NCBI GenBank assembly: GCA_020026285.1
Contig: JAHHQS010000149.1
Coordinates: forward strand, 1-9,264
Length of the DNA stretch: 9,264 nucleotides
From: Parabacteroides sp.
Lineage (GTDB): Bacteria; Bacteroidota; Bacteroidia; Bacteroidales; Tannerellaceae
Direction: 5' to 3'
The position numbers and the translations under genes were made by a program. Positions 7,222 through 9,264 of the stretch are shown one piece after another. The notes below the pieces were generated by a model. It made no database searches. It was not told the origin of the DNA and was given only the letters and a program-made list of their open reading frames with translations. Every line of letters starts with the position of its first letter. The stretch's first letter is position 1.

Positions 7222-8445
7222 ATGAAAATACCTTTTTCACCACCTTATATTGACGAGGCGGTCATCAACGAAGTCGTTGATTCGTTACGTTCCGGTTGGA
7301 TCACATCCGGTCCGAAAGTGAAGGCTTTGGAGGAAGAAATTAAATCTTTCTCAGGAGCAAAAGAAGTGCTTTGTGTCAATTCCTGGACATCAGGAGCTAT
7401 TATGATGTTGCGTTGGCTGGGAGTGAAGGAGGGCGATGAAGTGATTGTTCCTGCCTATACTTATAGTGCAACGGCATTGGCAGTGCTCCATGCCGGAGCC
7501 AAACCGGTAATGGTGGATTCCGGAACTGATTTTAATATTTCGGTGGAGGCTGTTCGTAAAGCTATTACTCCTAAAACAAAGGCGATTATACCCGTAGATA
7601 TTGCTGGTTTTCCCTGCGATTATGAAAGAATCATGGCACTGGTGCAGGAACCAGAAATGGTAAAACTGTTCCGTTCGGAATCTCCTGTGCAAGAAAAATT
7701 GGGACGCATCTTGGTGATGAATGATGCTGCCCACTCTTTGGGAGCACGTTACAGTAACCGTCAGCGTACCGGTTGTGAAACTGATGTGGCTATCTTTTCA
7801 CTTCATGCCGTGAAAAATGTGACTACTGCCGAAGGTGGGGCCATTTGCCTGAATCTGCCTAAGCCGTTCGATAATACGGAGTTGTATAAAGAGCTACGGA
7901 TGACAAGCTTGAACTGCCAGACCAAGGATGCTTTTTCGAAATCTAAAGCCGGAGGATGGCGTTATGATATTGTCGGTTTCGGGATGAAAATCAATATGGC
8001 CGATGTAAATGCCGCCATAGGACTGGCACAGATACGAGAATATCCGGAATTGCTGAAAGAACGAAAGCGGGTGTTTAATGCTTATAGCGATGCTTTTTCG
8101 GCTTGTGACTGGGCCATCGTTCCGCCTTCTGTGGATGGGGAAAAGGAAAGCTCTTATCACATTTATGCTTTGCGTATTAAGGACTTTACCGAAGAACAAC
8201 GCGACCGGATGATTGATGAAATCGCTAAAAGTGAAGTGGCTGTCAATGTGCACTTTATACCGATGCCGATGTTGTCGTTCTTCAAATCGATGGGATATGA
8301 TATAAAGGATTATCCACAAGCTTATCAGAACTTTAAGAGCGAGATATCATTGCCGATATATCCCCAATTGGATAGTGAAAAATTGAATTTCATTATTGAA
8401 ACTGTAAAGGCGGCCTATGCGACCGTAATTGCAGAAAACCGATAG
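7222..8445 (+). CDS. wcfR: DegT/DnrJ/EryC1 PLP-dependent sugar aminotransferase, WcfR-like
   Basis: A 407-residue fold-type I PLP aminotransferase that would convert a UDP-4-keto-6-deoxy-HexNAc to its 4-amino sugar. Family motifs are GWITSGPKVKALEEEI at 25-40, NSWTSGAIMM at 53-62, VIVPAYTYSATALAV at 74-88, NDAAHSLGARY at 167-177 (D168 should contact the PLP ring nitrogen), and IFSLHAVKNVTTAEGG at 191-206, with K198 as the Schiff-base lysine. Near 251-271 the DVNAAIGLAQ stretch is also typical. All key residues are present. Length and placement directly before a PglC-like transferase match WcfR of the B. fragilis polysaccharide A locus as I recall it, where the product (AATGal) provides the positive charge. 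The 4,6-dehydratase that would make its substrate is not in the window. Base composition is clearly richer in G+C than upstream genes. Enzyme class is firm; the WcfR symbol rests on motifs, length and synteny. Confidence 0.88.
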   Translation: MKIPFSPPYIDEAVINEVVDSLRSGWITSGPKVKALEEEIKSFSGAKEVLCVNSWTSGAIMMLRWLGVKEGDEVIVPAYTYSATALAVLHAGAKPVMVDSGTDFNISVEAVRKAITPKTKAIIPVDIAGFPCDYERIMALVQEPEMVKLFRSESPVQEKLGRILVMNDAAHSLGARYSNRQRTGCETDVAIFSLHAVKNVTTAEGGAICLNLPKPFDNTELYKELRMTSLNCQTKDAFSKSKAGGWRYDIVGFGMKINMADVNAAIGLAQIREYPELLKERKRVFNAYSDAFSACDWAIVPPSVDGEKESSYHIYALRIKDFTEEQRDRMIDEIAKSEVAVNVHFIPMPMLSFFKSMGYDIKDYPQAYQNFKSEISLPIYPQLDSEKLNFIIETVKAAYATVIAENR

Positions 8446-8476
8446 TATATTTACAAACACTAAATAGATAAGTTTC

Positions 8477-9064
8477 TTGATCCGTTTTTTTGATATCGTT
8501 TTTTCCCTTTTGGGAATTCTTCTGCTTTCTCCCGTTTTTCTTCTTCTTTATATAGCCATTTGTCTCGAAAGTAAAGGAGGTGGTTTCTATAAACAGCTCC
8601 GTGTGGGAAGGTACGGAGGGGATTTTTATGTTTATAAATTTCGTTCGATGCGTGTAGGGGCTGATAAAAAGGGGTTGATAACGGTAGGAGGGAGAGATCC
8701 GAGAATAACTCGTACCGGATACCTGATCCGGAAGTATAAATTGGATGAATTGCCTCAGTTGTTTAACGTACTGAAAGGAGATATGAGTCTGGTAGGGCCT
8801 CGTCCTGAGGTTCGTAAGTATGTGGATTTATATACCGATGAACAAAAGAAAGTATTGAGTGTACGTCCGGGGATTACGGATTATGCTTCTATTGAGTATG
8901 TAGATGAAAATATGATTCTTGGAGAGGCTTCGGATCCTGACAGAGCATATATAGAACAGATTATGCCCGATAAGATACGGTATAATATGAAATATATCTG
9001 TAATCGTTCGGTGAAGGAATATTTTAAAATTATATTTCTGACATTTTGGAGCATCATTCGTTAG
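8477..9064 (+). CDS. wcfS: Initiating phosphoglycosyl transferase, PglC/WcfS-like
   Basis: A 195-residue monotopic phosphoglycosyl transferase that starts each repeat unit by moving a sugar 1-phosphate from a UDP-sugar to undecaprenyl phosphate. Residues 1-29 form the hydrophobic re-entrant helix with the S18-P19 break typical of PglC-like enzymes. QLRVGRYGGDFYVYKFRSM spans 40-58, the catalytic D90-E91 dyad sits in KLDELPQLFNVLKGD, and SLVGPRPE is at 104-111 with SVRPGIT at 128-134. It is the short, single-domain form and lacks the extra N-terminal membrane domain of WbaP. The start is TTG: an in-frame TAG at 8465 rules out any upstream ATG, and starting at TTG keeps the whole membrane helix. 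It follows the aminotransferase by 31 bases, as wcfS follows wcfR in the B. fragilis PSA locus, so AATGal phosphate is the likely substrate by analogy. Confidence 0.9.
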   Translation: MIRFFDIVFSLLGILLLSPVFLLLYIAICLESKGGGFYKQLRVGRYGGDFYVYKFRSMRVGADKKGLITVGGRDPRITRTGYLIRKYKLDELPQLFNVLKGDMSLVGPRPEVRKYVDLYTDEQKKVLSVRPGITDYASIEYVDENMILGEASDPDRAYIEQIMPDKIRYNMKYICNRSVKEYFKIIFLTFWSIIR

Positions 9065-9066
9065 GT

Positions 9067-9141
9067 ATGTTTTTAAGGAAACTGGGGGAAGTTCTTCTTT
9101 TTGTTTTCGTACCCTATTATGTGAGAAAGAATAAGGAGTAG
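9067..9141 (+). CDS. Possible 24-residue hydrophobic/basic micro-ORF, unrecognised
   Basis: An ATG just 2 bases after the wcfS-like stop opens a 24-codon frame ending in TAG. The peptide has a basic N-terminal part (MFLRKLGE), a short hydrophobic core (VLLFVFVPYYV) and a basic C-terminal tail (RKNKE), so it could be a tiny membrane-associated peptide. There is no recognisable ribosome-binding site beyond possible coupling to the preceding stop. At this length it may be chance or the eroded remnant of a longer gene. I do not recognise it and assign no function. Confidence 0.25.
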   Translation: MFLRKLGEVLLFVFVPYYVRKNKE

Positions 9142-9166
9142 ACGGAAGTTCCGAAGAGAAGTTAAT

Positions 9167-9216
9167 TCAATAAAAAAGAAAGGATCGGCAATTGCCGATC
9201 CTTTCTTTTTTATTGA
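9167..9216. terminator. Bidirectional intrinsic terminator, 25-bp perfect inverted repeat
   Basis: The two 25-base arms (9167-9191 and 9192-9216) are perfect reverse complements. As RNA the core is a 12-bp stem, 9178-9189 with 9194-9205, containing GGATCGGC, capped by an AATT loop. It is followed by six T on the + strand (9206-9211) and, by symmetry, six T on the - strand (the A run at 9172-9177). It can therefore end transcription of the polysaccharide operon from the left and of the tRNA gene from the right. The right arm reaches the discriminator base of the tRNA. Confidence 0.92.
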
Positions 9217-9264
9217 GCCTCTTGTCGGATTCGAACCAACGACCCCGAGATTACAAATCACGTG
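9216..9264 (-). tRNA. tRNA-Thr (anticodon TGT), 5' part beyond window edge
   Basis: The minus strand carries the 3' two-thirds of a tRNA. Reading it 5' to 3': anticodon stem CGTGA, loop TTTGTAA (anticodon TGT, threonine), stem TCTCG, a five-base variable loop GGGTC, T stem GTTGG, T loop TTCGAAT, T stem CCGAC, acceptor strand AAGAGGC and discriminator T at 9216. CCA is not encoded. The D arm and 5' acceptor strand lie past base 9264. The T stem pairs fully (one G-T pair); the anticodon stem has a T-T mismatch at its middle pair (29-41). It converges on the capsule operon, separated only by the shared terminator. Confidence 0.88.

Noticed and set aside
7205..7222. Possible Bacteroides -7 promoter element (TACGTTTT) before the aminotransferase gene
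   Set aside because: It sits almost at the start codon and has no matching -33 TTTG element at the right distance, so an internal promoter is not supported.
7390..7734. 114-residue frame on the minus strand
   Set aside because: It is antisense to the intact aminotransferase gene and rich in His, Ser and Gln, as expected of a shadow frame.
7894..8319. 141-residue frame on the minus strand
   Set aside because: It is also antisense to the aminotransferase and has no recognisable domain.
9140..9155. Small inverted repeat (CGGAA-g-TTCCG) before the terminator
   Set aside because: The loop would be a single base, too small for a stable hairpin, and nothing else marks it as an operator.
9073..9261. 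62-residue frame on the minus strand
   Set aside because: Its first third is the translated tRNA and its next part the terminator palindrome; VGSNPTRGS is the well-known false peptide read from tRNA T arms.
1..9264. Insertion sequences, CRISPR arrays, invertible-promoter repeats
   Set aside because: No transposase or recombinase motif, no regularly spaced repeats and no long separated inverted repeats were seen by eye on either strand.

Overview
The window is the downstream part of a capsular (or related surface) polysaccharide biosynthesis operon. It most likely comes from Bacteroides or a close relative in the Bacteroidales. The reasons are the very AT-rich, tightly packed, single-direction glycan genes, weak or absent Shine-Dalgarno sequences, and a last gene pair that matches what I recall of WcfR and WcfS from the polysaccharide A locus of Bacteroides fragilis. 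No database search was possible, so family assignments rest on motifs read by eye.

Layout: all protein genes lie on the + strand. The 3' part of a Wzx flippase gene enters at base 1 (to 1133). Next come an IspD/TarI-type cytidylyltransferase (1167-1826), a short-chain dehydrogenase/reductase (1832-2527) and a LicD-family phosphotransferase (2552-3364). Then follow a GT2 glycosyltransferase (3409-4398), a Wzy-like polymerase (4407-5531), and two more GT2 enzymes (5503-6387 and 6381-7196). The operon ends with a PLP-dependent sugar aminotransferase (7222-8445, wcfR-like) and a PglC-like initiating phosphoglycosyl transferase (8477-9064, wcfS-like). Gaps are 5-44 bases and two junctions overlap, so one transcript is likely. 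The operon promoter and any UpxY/UpxZ-type regulators would lie upstream of the window. A near-perfect bidirectional terminator (9167-9216) closes the operon and directly abuts the 3' end of a convergent tRNA-Thr(TGT) gene that runs off the right edge.

How the genes fit together: WcfR would aminate a UDP-4-keto-6-deoxy-HexNAc to the 4-amino sugar, and WcfS would put that sugar phosphate onto undecaprenyl phosphate. Three GT2 enzymes would extend the unit, Wzx would flip it and Wzy would polymerise it. The cytidylyltransferase, reductase and LicD trio looks like a pathway that makes a CDP-alditol, plausibly CDP-ribitol, and transfers alditol phosphate to the glycan. A free amine from the WcfR sugar plus a phosphodiester from LicD would make the polymer zwitterionic. 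This is the most interesting inference here, but it is unproven.

The last two genes are visibly richer in G+C than the rest. This fits a conserved 3' module joined to an exchangeable, AT-rich serotype-specific module, with the boundary near base 7200.
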